The notes beneath the pieces are model-generated. The model was not told where the DNA came from and searched no databases. It saw only the letters and a program-made list of their open reading frames with translations. Below, in pieces: positions 1-4,565 of a DNA stretch of 6,862 nt. Both the position numbers and the translations under genes were made by a program. Positions within the stretch are counted from its first letter, which is position 1. Every line of letters starts with the position of its first letter. The stretch lies in contig JAHWGX010000058.1 of NCBI GenBank assembly GCA_019323655.1, forward strand, positions 1 to 6,862, given 5' to 3'. Source of the DNA: Candidatus Woesearchaeota archaeon. Lineage in GTDB: Archaea; Nanobdellota; Nanobdellia; Woesearchaeales; GW2011-AR4.

Positions 1-9
1 AATTTTAAT

Positions 10-47
10 CACCTCATCTATAAAATTTGTCGTCTATAAATGAGGTG
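10..47. repeat. 8-bp inverted repeat upstream of the methyltransferase gene
   Basis: Perfect arms CACCTCAT (10-17) and ATGAGGTG (40-47) are separated by 22 nt. The 8-mer TCTATAAA occurs at 17-24 and again at 33-40. With its flank the left arm reads ATCACCTC (8-15), which matches the conserved anti-SD end of archaeal 16S rRNA, and the right arm contains the SD-like GAGGTG. A TATA-like TATATATAAT follows at about 54-63. It could be an operator, a transcript hairpin or the edge of an inserted segment; the sequence does not decide. Confidence 0.4.
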
Positions 48-144
48 TGCTAGTATATATAATCTTCTATTTTGCCGCCGATAAAAAATTAATTTCCCGA
101 CGAGAATTATTTAGCGATTGCCTCAAATTCTATTTTTGATTTTT

Positions 145-681
145 ATGGGACAGTTTTATCATAGAAATAATCATACAGAAGAATCAAGAGTAAAAAGAAC
201 TTTTGGAAATTCTATACCGTTATTAGGAACTAAAATTCTTGATGCAGGATGTAGTAGAGGAAAAACAACATGTGAAATTTCAGATTTATTTCCTAATTCA
301 ATTGTTATAGGAATTGATAATCAACCAGAAGTGATTAATGAAGCAATTTTGCAAAATCAAAAATCACTATCTAAAAGAAAAATAGAATTTAGAATAGGGG
401 ATTTTTATAATTTAGCTAATGGAGAAAAGTATGATTCCATTTTTATGATGAATAATTTATATTATTGTTTATTTGATGATAGAATGTCAAATGACCAAAT
501 AGGTTCAATAATTAATGGTGTAAAATTATCTCTGACAGAGAAGGGTTATTTTTTAGTTTCATCACCAGCAAATTTTGTGATATATCAAAAATCTAATGAA
601 TCATTAGAAAAAATTAATGAATCCGAAAAATGGTATAAAAATCCAAGATTTCAAAGATTACATGAAATTATTGACCATTAA
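145..681 (+). CDS. Class I SAM-dependent methyltransferase, probably C-terminally short
   Basis: The protein (178 aa from ATG 145) has a Rossmann methyltransferase core. Motif I is ILDAGCSRGKTT (residues 31-42), the acidic end of strand 2 is GIDNQPE (D58, expected to hold the SAM ribose), an acidic motif IEFRIGDF lies near residue 86, and the strand-4 segment YDSIFMMNNLYY is followed by GYFLVSSP as strand 5. The usual strands 6-7 are not evident and 178 aa is shorter than the usual 220-260, so it may be truncated or a minimal form. The frame also opens at TTG 118, but that adds only a short hydrophobic leader; ATG 145 is preferred although no SD precedes it. The gene is more AT-rich than pdxST and converges on a decayed frame. 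The substrate cannot be predicted. Confidence 0.7.
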   Translation: MGQFYHRNNHTEESRVKRTFGNSIPLLGTKILDAGCSRGKTTCEISDLFPNSIVIGIDNQPEVINEAILQNQKSLSKRKIEFRIGDFYNLANGEKYDSIFMMNNLYYCLFDDRMSNDQIGSIINGVKLSLTEKGYFLVSSPANFVIYQKSNESLEKINESEKWYKNPRFQRLHEIIDH

Positions 682-700
682 AGTGACTTGAAAATTGCAA

Positions 701-893
701 CTAACACCCATTATACAAACTTTTTTCCTTTAATCTTTCCCTTAGCCTTTGCTCAAAAGCAATTTCTTTCATTAACATTTTAAACAAGCTCTTCAAACTT
801 CTTCCTGTAGTCAGAAATCTGCTTTGAAGTCAGTTTGTCGATAAAGTCATAAAGAACCGAATTGAATTCCCTGGCTTTTTTAATCTTTACCCA
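701..893 (-). pseudogene. Decayed reading frame downstream of the MNT gene
   Basis: Two well-formed coding-like stretches lie in different frames. From 893 to 783 the minus strand encodes 37 residues, including KKAREFNSVLYDF and DKLTSKQISDYRKKFEELV, ending at TAA 782-780, with no start codon of its own. In the next frame, positions about 793-704 read LFKMLMKEIAFEQRLRERLK and end at TAG 703-701. Joined near 790, they give one continuous charged helical protein tail, which suggests a gene broken by one small indel. The first stretch is also in the -1 frame of the MNT gene across the T run at 898-893. The family is not recognised. The second stretch could alternatively be a 25-codon ORF from ATG 778. 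Confidence 0.4.
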
Positions 894-1486
894 AAAAACT
901 TATTTTTCTCATAAAACTCCTCAACTCCTTTCACAATTACATGATTCTGCTCTATCTCTTTTATCAGCAAGCTATCCTTATTATAAGAGCCTATTTTAAC
1001 GCTGAACTTGTCATTTATTTTTTCTGCCTGCTTTTTTACCTTGTTGCTTTGAGTGTCAATATAAACATCGATATCGCTTTTAGAGGTTTGAATGCCTTTT
1101 GCATAGCTGCCAAAAATAGCAATGATTCCGGCATCCAGCTTCTTAAGCTCAGCTAAATCCTGCTTAAGCGGAGGATGCTTAGAAATAAAAATGTTTAAAT
1201 TGTAAATTTCAGCCATTAAGATAAAATTCCTTGCTTCAAGGGTTTTTTTTATTGAAAAAATATTGTTCTTGCCCTGCACTGAAACGTCAAGCACATTCTC
1301 CCTAACCAGCAAATCCAAAGCCCTTTTCACAGTCATATGGTTAACATTAAGCTCTTTTGCTATCTGCCTTAAATGCTTATTACCTTTAAGAAGGTTCAAC
1401 ACAATATTGTATAATATTTGTTCCATATGTAACATAAATGTTACATTAGTATTTAAATCTTTTGGTTCTATACCGCATATTTGCAT
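887..1486 (-). CDS. Winged-helix / minimal nucleotidyltransferase (MNT) fusion protein
   Basis: From ATG 1486 the protein has 199 aa. Counted from the alternative ATG 1426 (179 aa), residues 1-60 form an HTH/winged-helix domain with recognition segment LRQIAKELNVNHMTVKRALDLL, and residues about 95-170 form an MNT fold with the diagnostic GSYAKG (106-111) and DID (118-120) of the GSx(n)DxD nucleotidyltransferase signature. A third catalytic carboxylate is not obvious in the later FSVKIG strand. MNT proteins are often antitoxins of HEPN toxins that act by AMPylation, but no HEPN gene is present, only a decayed frame downstream. ATG 1486 has a strong SD (AGGTGAT, 3-nt gap). ATG 1426 sits at the start of the HTH domain, 27-28 nt after a good TATA box. 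The HTH plus the palindrome at 1427-1446 suggest autoregulation. Confidence 0.75.
   Translation of the reverse strand: MQICGIEPKDLNTNVTFMLHMEQILYNIVLNLLKGNKHLRQIAKELNVNHMTVKRALDLLVRENVLDVSVQGKNNIFSIKKTLEARNFILMAEIYNLNIFISKHPPLKQDLAELKKLDAGIIAIFGSYAKGIQTSKSDIDVYIDTQSNKVKKQAEKINDKFSVKIGSYNKDSLLIKEIEQNHVIVKGVEEFYEKNKFFG
1427..1446. promoter_or_regulatory. Palindromic operator candidate at the MNT start
   Basis: ATGTAACA and TGTTACAT form perfect 8-bp arms around TAAA. The element lies between the TATA box at 1450-1457 and ATG 1426, directly over the expected start of transcription. That is the classic position for a repressor site, and the adjacent gene encodes an HTH protein. If translation starts at 1486, the palindrome lies inside the coding region instead. 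Confidence 0.5.
1449..1465 (-). promoter_or_regulatory. Proximal archaeal promoter of the MNT gene
   Basis: On the minus strand CCAAAAGA (BRE-like, 1465-1458) precedes TTTAAATA (1457-1450). The centre lies 27-28 nt from ATG 1426, the spacing expected for a leaderless transcript. Confidence 0.5.
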
Positions 1487-1530
1487 CCAATCACCTTTTT
1501 GTTTCAAATGAGGCAAAAGAAATTTATGTA

Positions 1531-1549
1531 AAGCTTATTTTATAAGCTT
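1531..1549 (-). promoter_or_regulatory. Palindromic distal promoter candidate of the MNT gene
   Basis: AAGCTTAT and ATAAGCTT flank TTT as a perfect inverted repeat. Read on the minus strand it gives AAGC followed by TTATAAAA, a good BRE/TATA. The predicted transcript start near 1516 gives a leader of about 30 nt carrying the SD AGGTGAT (1496-1490) in front of ATG 1486. The same AAGCTTAT occurs at the promoter of the membrane protein gene (2846-2853). The palindrome may also be a regulator site covering the TATA box. Confidence 0.4.
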
Positions 1550-1558
1550 CATGTGCAG

Positions 1559-1568
1559 ATGTCCAGTG
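1559..1568 (+). promoter_or_regulatory. Isolated ATGTCCAGTG site
   Basis: This 10-mer is identical to the core of both arms of the inverted repeat at 1626-1661, 70 bp upstream of its left arm. Three exact copies within 100 bp of an intergenic region are unlikely by chance, so it is probably an auxiliary site for the same DNA-binding protein. Confidence 0.45.
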
Positions 1569-1625
1569 CATTAAATGCAAGATTTCCAGGTTAAAAACTC
1601 TAAAACGCCGGAATTTTACGTTTTC

Positions 1626-1661
1626 AGAATGTCCAGTGGACAGAACAGCACTGGACATTCT
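1626..1661. promoter_or_regulatory. 13-bp-arm inverted repeat, operator candidate of the BRO gene
   Basis: AGAATGTCCAGTG (1626-1638) and CACTGGACATTCT (1649-1661) are perfect arms with a 10-nt spacer. The left arm extends into TGTCCAGTGGACA (1630-1642), itself a perfect palindrome around one G. The element ends about 10 bp before the TATA box at 1671-1680, the usual place for a regulator acting on archaeal pre-initiation. The binding protein is unknown; candidates are the BRO protein itself or the divergent HTH-MNT protein. Confidence 0.55.
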
Positions 1662-1670
1662 CCCGCAGGA

Positions 1671-1680
1671 TTTATAAATA
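1671..1680 (+). promoter_or_regulatory. TATA box of the BRO gene
   Basis: TTTATAAATA is a near-consensus archaeal TATA element. The predicted start near 1702 gives a leader of about 40 nt. The leader ends in the SD AGGTGG (1732-1737), five bases before ATG 1743. Confidence 0.55.
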
Positions 1681-1742
1681 TAATATCCTACCTGTGCATT
1701 ATTTAACAGTTAGAAGCGTAAATATGCCAATAGGTGGTATTC

Positions 1743-2588
1743 ATGGACAAAACACAAAATAATGCGCTTGTGGTCTTTCAGGATAAGAATATAAGGAGAA
1801 TATGGCATAATGATGAATGGTATTTCTCGGTTGTTGATATTGTCAGCGCCCTTACTGAAAGTGAAGATGCCAGAAATTACTGGAAAGTCCTGAAGCACAG
1901 GCTAAAAAAGGAAGGCAGTGAGGTGGTTACAAAATGTAACCAACTGAAATTGCCTTCGGCAGACGGAAAATTTTACGAAACTGATTGCGCGAATACCCAA
2001 ACCCTTTTCAGGGTTATACAGTCTGTTCCGTCAAAAAATGCAGAACCGTTCAAGATTTGGCTCGCTAAAGTGGGTTATGAGCGTGTTGAAGAAATAGAAA
2101 ACCCAGAATTGGCCCAGAAGCGGATGAAAGAGATTTACAAAGCAAAAGGCTATTCAGATGACTGGATTGAAAAACGGGTTAGGGGCATAGCAATAAGAGA
2201 CGAATTGACAGATGAATGGAAGAAAAGAGACGTTGAGGAAGAAAATGAATTTGCCATCTTAACAGCTGAGATCTCAAAAGCAACATTTGGGATGACCCCA
2301 AGCGAATACCGAAAGCTAAAAGGGCTTAAAAAAGAAAACCTTAGGGATCATATGAACGATTTGGAGCTTATTTTTACAATGCTTGGAGAAAGAGTTTCAA
2401 CAGAAATTACCAGAAAAGACAATGCGCAGGGGTTTGACGAATGCGAAGATGCAGCAAAACGCGGAGGAAGAGTTGCAGGCAATGCAAGAAAACAAACTGA
2501 AAAAGAGATAGGGAGGCCTGTAGCAACCAATGAAAACTATCTTAAGGCTTCAGAAAAAGAGAAAAGAAATCAAATAACCAAGAAATAA
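1743..2588 (+). CDS. BRO-N / DinD-like protein of phage antirepressor type
   Basis: The protein has 281 aa. Residues about 8-115 form a BRO-N domain: the opening strands VFQDKNIRRIWHNDEWYFSV, the helix VVDIVSALTESEDARNYWKVL, and the later FRVIQSVPSKNAEPFKIWLAKVG. The remainder (about 120-268) is the conserved second domain of the BRO/DNA-damage-inducible protein D family, with WIEKRVRGIAIRDELTDEW, the helix DLELIFTMLGERVSTEI, the basic glycine-rich KRGGRVAGNARK and the final GRPVATNENYL. The length suits the full family, so it looks intact. BRO-N domains bind DNA in viruses and prophages; the role of chromosomal copies is unclear. GTG 1734 could add three residues, but the SD at 1732-1737 fits ATG 1743. 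The gene stands alone behind an elaborate operator region and in front of the hairpin array, which may be its 3' UTR. Horizontal acquisition from bacteria or viruses is likely. Confidence 0.85.
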   Translation: MDKTQNNALVVFQDKNIRRIWHNDEWYFSVVDIVSALTESEDARNYWKVLKHRLKKEGSEVVTKCNQLKLPSADGKFYETDCANTQTLFRVIQSVPSKNAEPFKIWLAKVGYERVEEIENPELAQKRMKEIYKAKGYSDDWIEKRVRGIAIRDELTDEWKKRDVEEENEFAILTAEISKATFGMTPSEYRKLKGLKKENLRDHMNDLELIFTMLGERVSTEITRKDNAQGFDECEDAAKRGGRVAGNARKQTEKEIGRPVATNENYLKASEKEKRNQITKK

Positions 2589-2610
2589 TAATTTTCTAAA
2601 TTTGTTAAAA

Positions 2611-2630
2611 CTTTTTGCATGAGCAAAAGG
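2611..2630 (+). repeat. Small stem-loop after the BRO gene
   Basis: CTTTTTGC and GCAAAAGG pair over 8 positions, one of them G-T, around the tetraloop ATGA, beginning 22 nt after the BRO stop. It lacks the purine loop of the three hairpins downstream. It may contribute to the mRNA 3' end. Confidence 0.35.
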
Positions 2631-2652
2631 CATTAGAATAAGAAACATAAAA

Positions 2653-2686
2653 AAAACAAGCCAAAAGAGGAGTATTGGCTTGTTTT
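2653..2686 (+). ncRNA. SD-loop hairpin 1
   Basis: AAAACAAGCCAA and TTGGCTTGTTTT form a perfect 12-bp stem closing the 10-nt loop AAGAGGAGTA, which displays GAGGAG. Only very short frames (for example TTG TTT TAG from 2680) follow the SD-like motif, so it does not look like an ordinary ribosome binding site. The segment from CAAGC through the loop motif resembles hairpin 2 (CAAGC, A-rich, AGAGG), which suggests an ancient tandem duplication. Confidence 0.5.
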
Positions 2687-2694
2687 AGATAATA

Positions 2695-2737
2695 TCAAAA
2701 GCAAGCAAAAAGAGGTGATTCAAAAGCTTGCTTTTGA
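2695..2737 (+). ncRNA. SD-loop hairpin 2
   Basis: TCAAAAGCAAGC and GCTTGCTTTTGA form a perfect 12-bp stem around the 19-nt loop AAAAAGAGGTGATTCAAAA. Its GAGGTGAT matches the sequence that pairs with the 16S 3' end. An alternative stem is possible: ATTCAAAAG (2718-2726) with CTTTTGAAT (2731-2739), closing the tetraloop CTTG. That stem uses the same right-hand bases and is incompatible with the long stem. Confidence 0.5.
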
Positions 2738-2746
2738 ATATTAGAG

Positions 2747-2780
2747 TAACCAAAAAACTTTCGGAGGTGTTAATTGGTTA
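2747..2780 (+). ncRNA. SD-loop hairpin 3
   Basis: TAACCAA and TTGGTTA form a perfect 7-bp stem around the 20-nt loop AAAACTTTCGGAGGTGTTAA, which displays GGAGGTG (2763-2769), a full SD core. ATG 2780 follows at a spacing of 10 nt but is closed by a stop after two codons. ACACCT at 2819-2824 could pair with AGGTGT (2765-2770) of this loop. Confidence 0.45.
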
Positions 2781-2845
2781 TGATATAGCATAGCATGGGT
2801 ATTTAATAATCATTATGCACACCTAATCCAGAACAGTAATTCATA

Positions 2846-2856
2846 AAGCTTATAAA
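2846..2856 (+). promoter_or_regulatory. Promoter of the membrane protein operon
   Basis: AAGC (2846-2849, BRE-like) runs into TTATAAA (2850-2856). The centre is 28 nt before ATG 2881, so transcription should start at or within a few bases of the start codon (leaderless mRNA). The hairpin array would then not be part of this transcript. Confidence 0.55.
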
Positions 2857-2880
2857 GGGAAAAACGCTTTTTTAAGCCAA

Positions 2881-3597
2881 ATGCTGGAAAACCTGCCTTA
2901 TGGGCTCCGCTCTTATGTATTCAGCCCGGAATGGTTCTATGGATTTGATTCTGTAATAGAGCTTATAGCAGTCATAATATGCATTCTTTTAGTTTACTAC
3001 AGCTACAAGTGCTTCAAATTAACAGGGGAAAACAAATACCTTTACTTCAGCACTGCTTTCTTATCTTTAACATTGGCATTCATAGCAAAAATCACAGGAA
3101 CTTTGGCAATCTACAAGCCCACAATCACAAGGTCTGCTGTCGGAAGCTCCATACATGAGACATTCAGGACATTAACGCCGGTAGGAATAAACGCAATAGC
3201 ATTCGTATTGTACATGTTCTTCATGCTGCTTGGTTTCATGATGCTTTTCCTCATAGTCTCAAGGCTTAAATGGAAAGCAAACCAGAAGGTTATCGCTTTG
3301 CTGCTTTATTTTGTCTTTATTGCAGCATGGATCAGCATCATACACTACCAGCTGTTTTACCTTACATCATTTGTCCTTTTAATGCTTATAACCCATTCAT
3401 ACTACCAAAATTACACAAAAATCAAAAACGAAAAGGCAAGGTTTGTTTTATTCGCATTCAGCATACTCCTAATTTCCCAGGCTTTCTTTATTTTTGCCAT
3501 ATACTCCGGAATAAGTTATGTTCTAGCGGAATTAATCCAGCTGCTTGGCTTCATTTACCTATTAATACCATTCATCCTGATTTTCAGAAAAAAATGA
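2881..3597 (+). CDS. Seven-helix integral membrane protein, function unknown
   Basis: The protein has 238 aa with about seven hydrophobic segments, at residues 23-43, 53-78, 103-127, 135-154, 157-175, 187-208 and 212-235, and no separate soluble domain. The loop at 80-100 (KPTITRSAVGSS and following) is the longest polar stretch; short basic stretches (around 128-136 and 180-187, and the RKK terminus) mark likely cytoplasmic ends. I do not recognise a transporter or enzyme motif. ATG 2881 is chosen because it lies 28 nt after a good TATA box and no SD is present. The stop overlaps the start of a winged-helix gene by ATGA, so the two are co-transcribed and translationally coupled. That suggests a membrane component paired with a DNA-binding partner, though this is inference from arrangement only. 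Confidence 0.75.
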   Translation: MLENLPYGLRSYVFSPEWFYGFDSVIELIAVIICILLVYYSYKCFKLTGENKYLYFSTAFLSLTLAFIAKITGTLAIYKPTITRSAVGSSIHETFRTLTPVGINAIAFVLYMFFMLLGFMMLFLIVSRLKWKANQKVIALLLYFVFIAAWISIIHYQLFYLTSFVLLMLITHSYYQNYTKIKNEKARFVLFAFSILLISQAFFIFAIYSGISYVLAELIQLLGFIYLLIPFILIFRKK

Positions 3598-3869
3598 TTG
3601 AAAAAAGAAGGGGAAAATTAGAGATAATAGCTGATATTCTCAGCTCTATCCAGAACAAAGAGGGAAAGATAAAGCCAACCCATCTTCTGTACAAGTCAAA
3701 CCTGTCACATACAAAACTAAAAGAGTATCTTGACATCCTGATAAAAAAAGGGATGATTGAGGAAAGGGTAATAAAGGGAAAAAAGATGTTTTTTTTGAAA
3801 GAGCAGGGCCATAAATTTTTGTCAGAATTCGGAAGAATAAAGGAATTCTCAGACAGCTTCGGGCTGTAA
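3594..3869 (+). CDS. Small winged-helix DNA-binding protein (HTH_45 / Sso10a-like)
   Basis: The protein has 91 aa. Residues 9-20 are helix 1 (LEIIADILSSIQ), 26-52 hold the HTH (KIKPTHLLYKSNLSHTKLKE then YLDILIKKGMI), 53-68 form the wing (EERVIKGKKMFFLKE) and 70-88 a C-terminal helix that could dimerise. The pattern 'I-P-T-LLYKSNLSHTKLKEYLDxLIKKGMI' is typical of archaeal winged-helix proteins of the HTH_45/Sso10a type. ATG 3594 overlaps the TGA of the membrane protein gene (ATGA 3594-3597), giving translational coupling; an upstream open frame inside that gene is only shadow. A short stem (ACAGC 3853-3857 with GCTGT 3863-3867, loop TTCGG) spans the end of the gene. It probably regulates its own operon or reads out the membrane protein. 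Confidence 0.8.
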   Translation: MIEKRRGKLEIIADILSSIQNKEGKIKPTHLLYKSNLSHTKLKEYLDILIKKGMIEERVIKGKKMFFLKEQGHKFLSEFGRIKEFSDSFGL

Positions 3870-3897
3870 ACTCCGGAGAGCATTGATAGCACTTAGA

Positions 3898-4266
3898 TTA
3901 CACATTTCTGGTAGAAACAGAGCCTAAATTAACAGAATATGATGAGATATGCTCATCTTTTACTTTGTTCTTTTCATTAAGGCCTAATTCATTCTCGATA
4001 ACTTCCCAAAAAAAGTCGATAAATTTTTTGACTTCAGGATTATTTGCGTTTAGCTTATATAGCTTGATCTTCGAAATTTTTCTTGTGGGTATTATCCACT
4101 TGTCTTTTACCAATTTTTTAATTAAAATCTTTACAGTTGAGTAGCCTGCTCCTGAATACTTTGCAATTTCTTTTAGAGAGTAATCTAACTCAGAGTTGGT
4201 AATTAAAAAATCCAATAATTTGTTTTTTGGGCTTGCTCCCTGTTTTTTTAAAAATATTGATTTCAT
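3898..4266 (-). CDS. Winged-helix transcriptional regulator, 122 aa
   Basis: The HTH lies at residues 29-52 (YSLKEIAKYSGAGYSTVKIL then IKKL), followed by a wing (about 53-73, WIIPTRKISKIKLYKLN) that ends in NANNPEVKKFIDFFWEVI, a pattern seen in archaeal winged-helix regulators that keep a C-terminal helix for dimerisation. The polar tail 95-122 shows no domain. A TATA-like element (4300-4283) is centred about 27 nt upstream of ATG 4266, and a weak SD AAAGGA (4280-4275) also precedes it. A 25-codon ORF ends 16 nt upstream on the same strand, so the two may form an operon. It converges on the winged-helix gene ending at 3869. The target is unknown. Confidence 0.75.
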   Translation of the reverse strand: MKSIFLKKQGASPKNKLLDFLITNSELDYSLKEIAKYSGAGYSTVKILIKKLVKDKWIIPTRKISKIKLYKLNANNPEVKKFIDFFWEVIENELGLNEKNKVKDEHISSYSVNLGSVSTRNV

Positions 4267-4282
4267 TTTTGCATTCCTTTGT

Positions 4283-4360
4283 CTATTTATTTATATTATA
4301 CCTATCACCAGTTTTAAAAAGAAAAATTGACCATAAATTATCCTTCCCCTCTTTTTCCAT
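4283..4360 (-). CDS. Candidate 25-aa small protein or leader peptide
   Basis: ATG 4360 is followed by 25 sense codons (starting MEKEGKDNLWSIF, ending NINK) and TAG 4285-4283. Support is unusually complete for so short a frame: SD GAGGAG (4373-4368) with a 7-nt gap, and a TATA box TATAAATAA (4409-4401) placing the transcript start near 4379. It ends 16 nt before the winged-helix gene and overlaps that gene's own TATA-like element, so its translation could modulate the downstream gene. The peptide has charged ends and a short hydrophobic-aromatic middle. It resembles no family I know. Confidence 0.4.
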   Translation of the reverse strand: MEKEGKDNLWSIFLFKTGDRYNINK

Positions 4361-4400
4361 TATGGAACTCCTCTTTTAACGATTACTTGTATTTTCGTTT

Positions 4401-4413
4401 TTATTTATATTGG
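4401..4413 (-). promoter_or_regulatory. TATA box for the small ORF / regulator transcript
   Basis: On the minus strand CCAATATAAATAA contains TATAAATA centred near 4405, about 26 nt upstream of the predicted start at 4379. This leaves a leader of about 19 nt carrying the SD GAGGAG. Confidence 0.4.
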
Positions 4414-4416
4414 TTT

Positions 4417-4440
4417 ATATAATTATACTAATAATTATAT
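4417..4440. promoter_or_regulatory. 10-bp-arm palindrome in the divergent control region
   Basis: ATATAATTAT and ATAATTATAT are perfect arms around ACTA. It lies just upstream of the minus-strand TATA box and about 80 bp before the plus-strand promoter, so a bound regulator could control both sides. The arms are all A/T, so chance is a stronger competitor here than for mixed-sequence palindromes. Confidence 0.35.
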
Positions 4441-4462
4441 GACCTATATTTAAATGTTTTGA

Positions 4463-4508
4463 TTTTTAGCCTTTTAGATATATTAAAATAGCCTTTAAAA
4501 GCTAAAAA
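4463..4508 (+). repeat. Imperfect hairpin with an internal direct repeat
   Basis: TTTTTAGC (4463-4470) pairs with GCTAAAAA (4501-4508). The stem continues with TTTTA (4472-4476) against TAAAA (4496-4500) after one bulged C. TAGCCTTT also occurs twice in direct orientation (4467-4474 and 4490-4497). It lies upstream of the plus-strand TATA box at about 4521-4530. Its role is unknown. Confidence 0.3.
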
Positions 4509-4520
4509 AATACCACAAAA

Positions 4521-4530
4521 CTTAAATATT
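4521..4530 (+). promoter_or_regulatory. TATA-like element of the 4565 gene
   Basis: CTTAAATATT predicts a transcript start near 4552. That is inside the 18-bp palindrome and downstream of ATG 4535, which argues for translation from ATG 4565. Confidence 0.35.
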
Positions 4531-4547
4531 ACTTATGTTTGTTCGGG

Positions 4548-4565
4548 TTTTATTTATAAATAAAA
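4548..4565. promoter_or_regulatory. Perfect 18-bp A/T palindrome at the gene start
   Basis: TTTTATTTATAAATAAAA is fully self-complementary and its last base is the A of ATG 4565. It overlaps the predicted transcript start, a natural repressor position, and may be bound by the small regulator it precedes. Its core could also act as a TATA box. Confidence 0.35.

Noticed and set aside
2653..2686. Intrinsic bacterial-type terminator for the BRO gene
   Set aside because: The stem is moderately AT-rich, its T run is part of the stem itself, and archaeal termination relies on U tracts rather than hairpins. Three such units in a row with conserved loops are not explained by termination.
2653..2780. 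CRISPR-like or attC-like repeat array
   Set aside because: The units share loop and structure, not a constant repeat sequence. There are no unique spacers of constant length and no cas or integrase genes.
2667..2830. SD-like loop motifs as ordinary ribosome binding sites for micro-ORFs
   Set aside because: The starts at suitable spacing (TTG 2680, ATG 2780) end after two codons, and TTG 2728 gives only 20 codons with no coding character.
3270..3593. Plus-strand open frame upstream of and in frame with the winged-helix gene
   Set aside because: It overlaps the membrane protein gene in another frame and has no coding character. The real start is ATG 3594 at the ATGA junction.
3853..3878. Short stem (loop TTCGG) and CTCCGGAG palindrome between convergent genes as a bidirectional terminator
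   Set aside because: The stem is only 5 bp, overlaps the stop codon and lacks a flanking T tract on either strand. Not enough for a terminator call.
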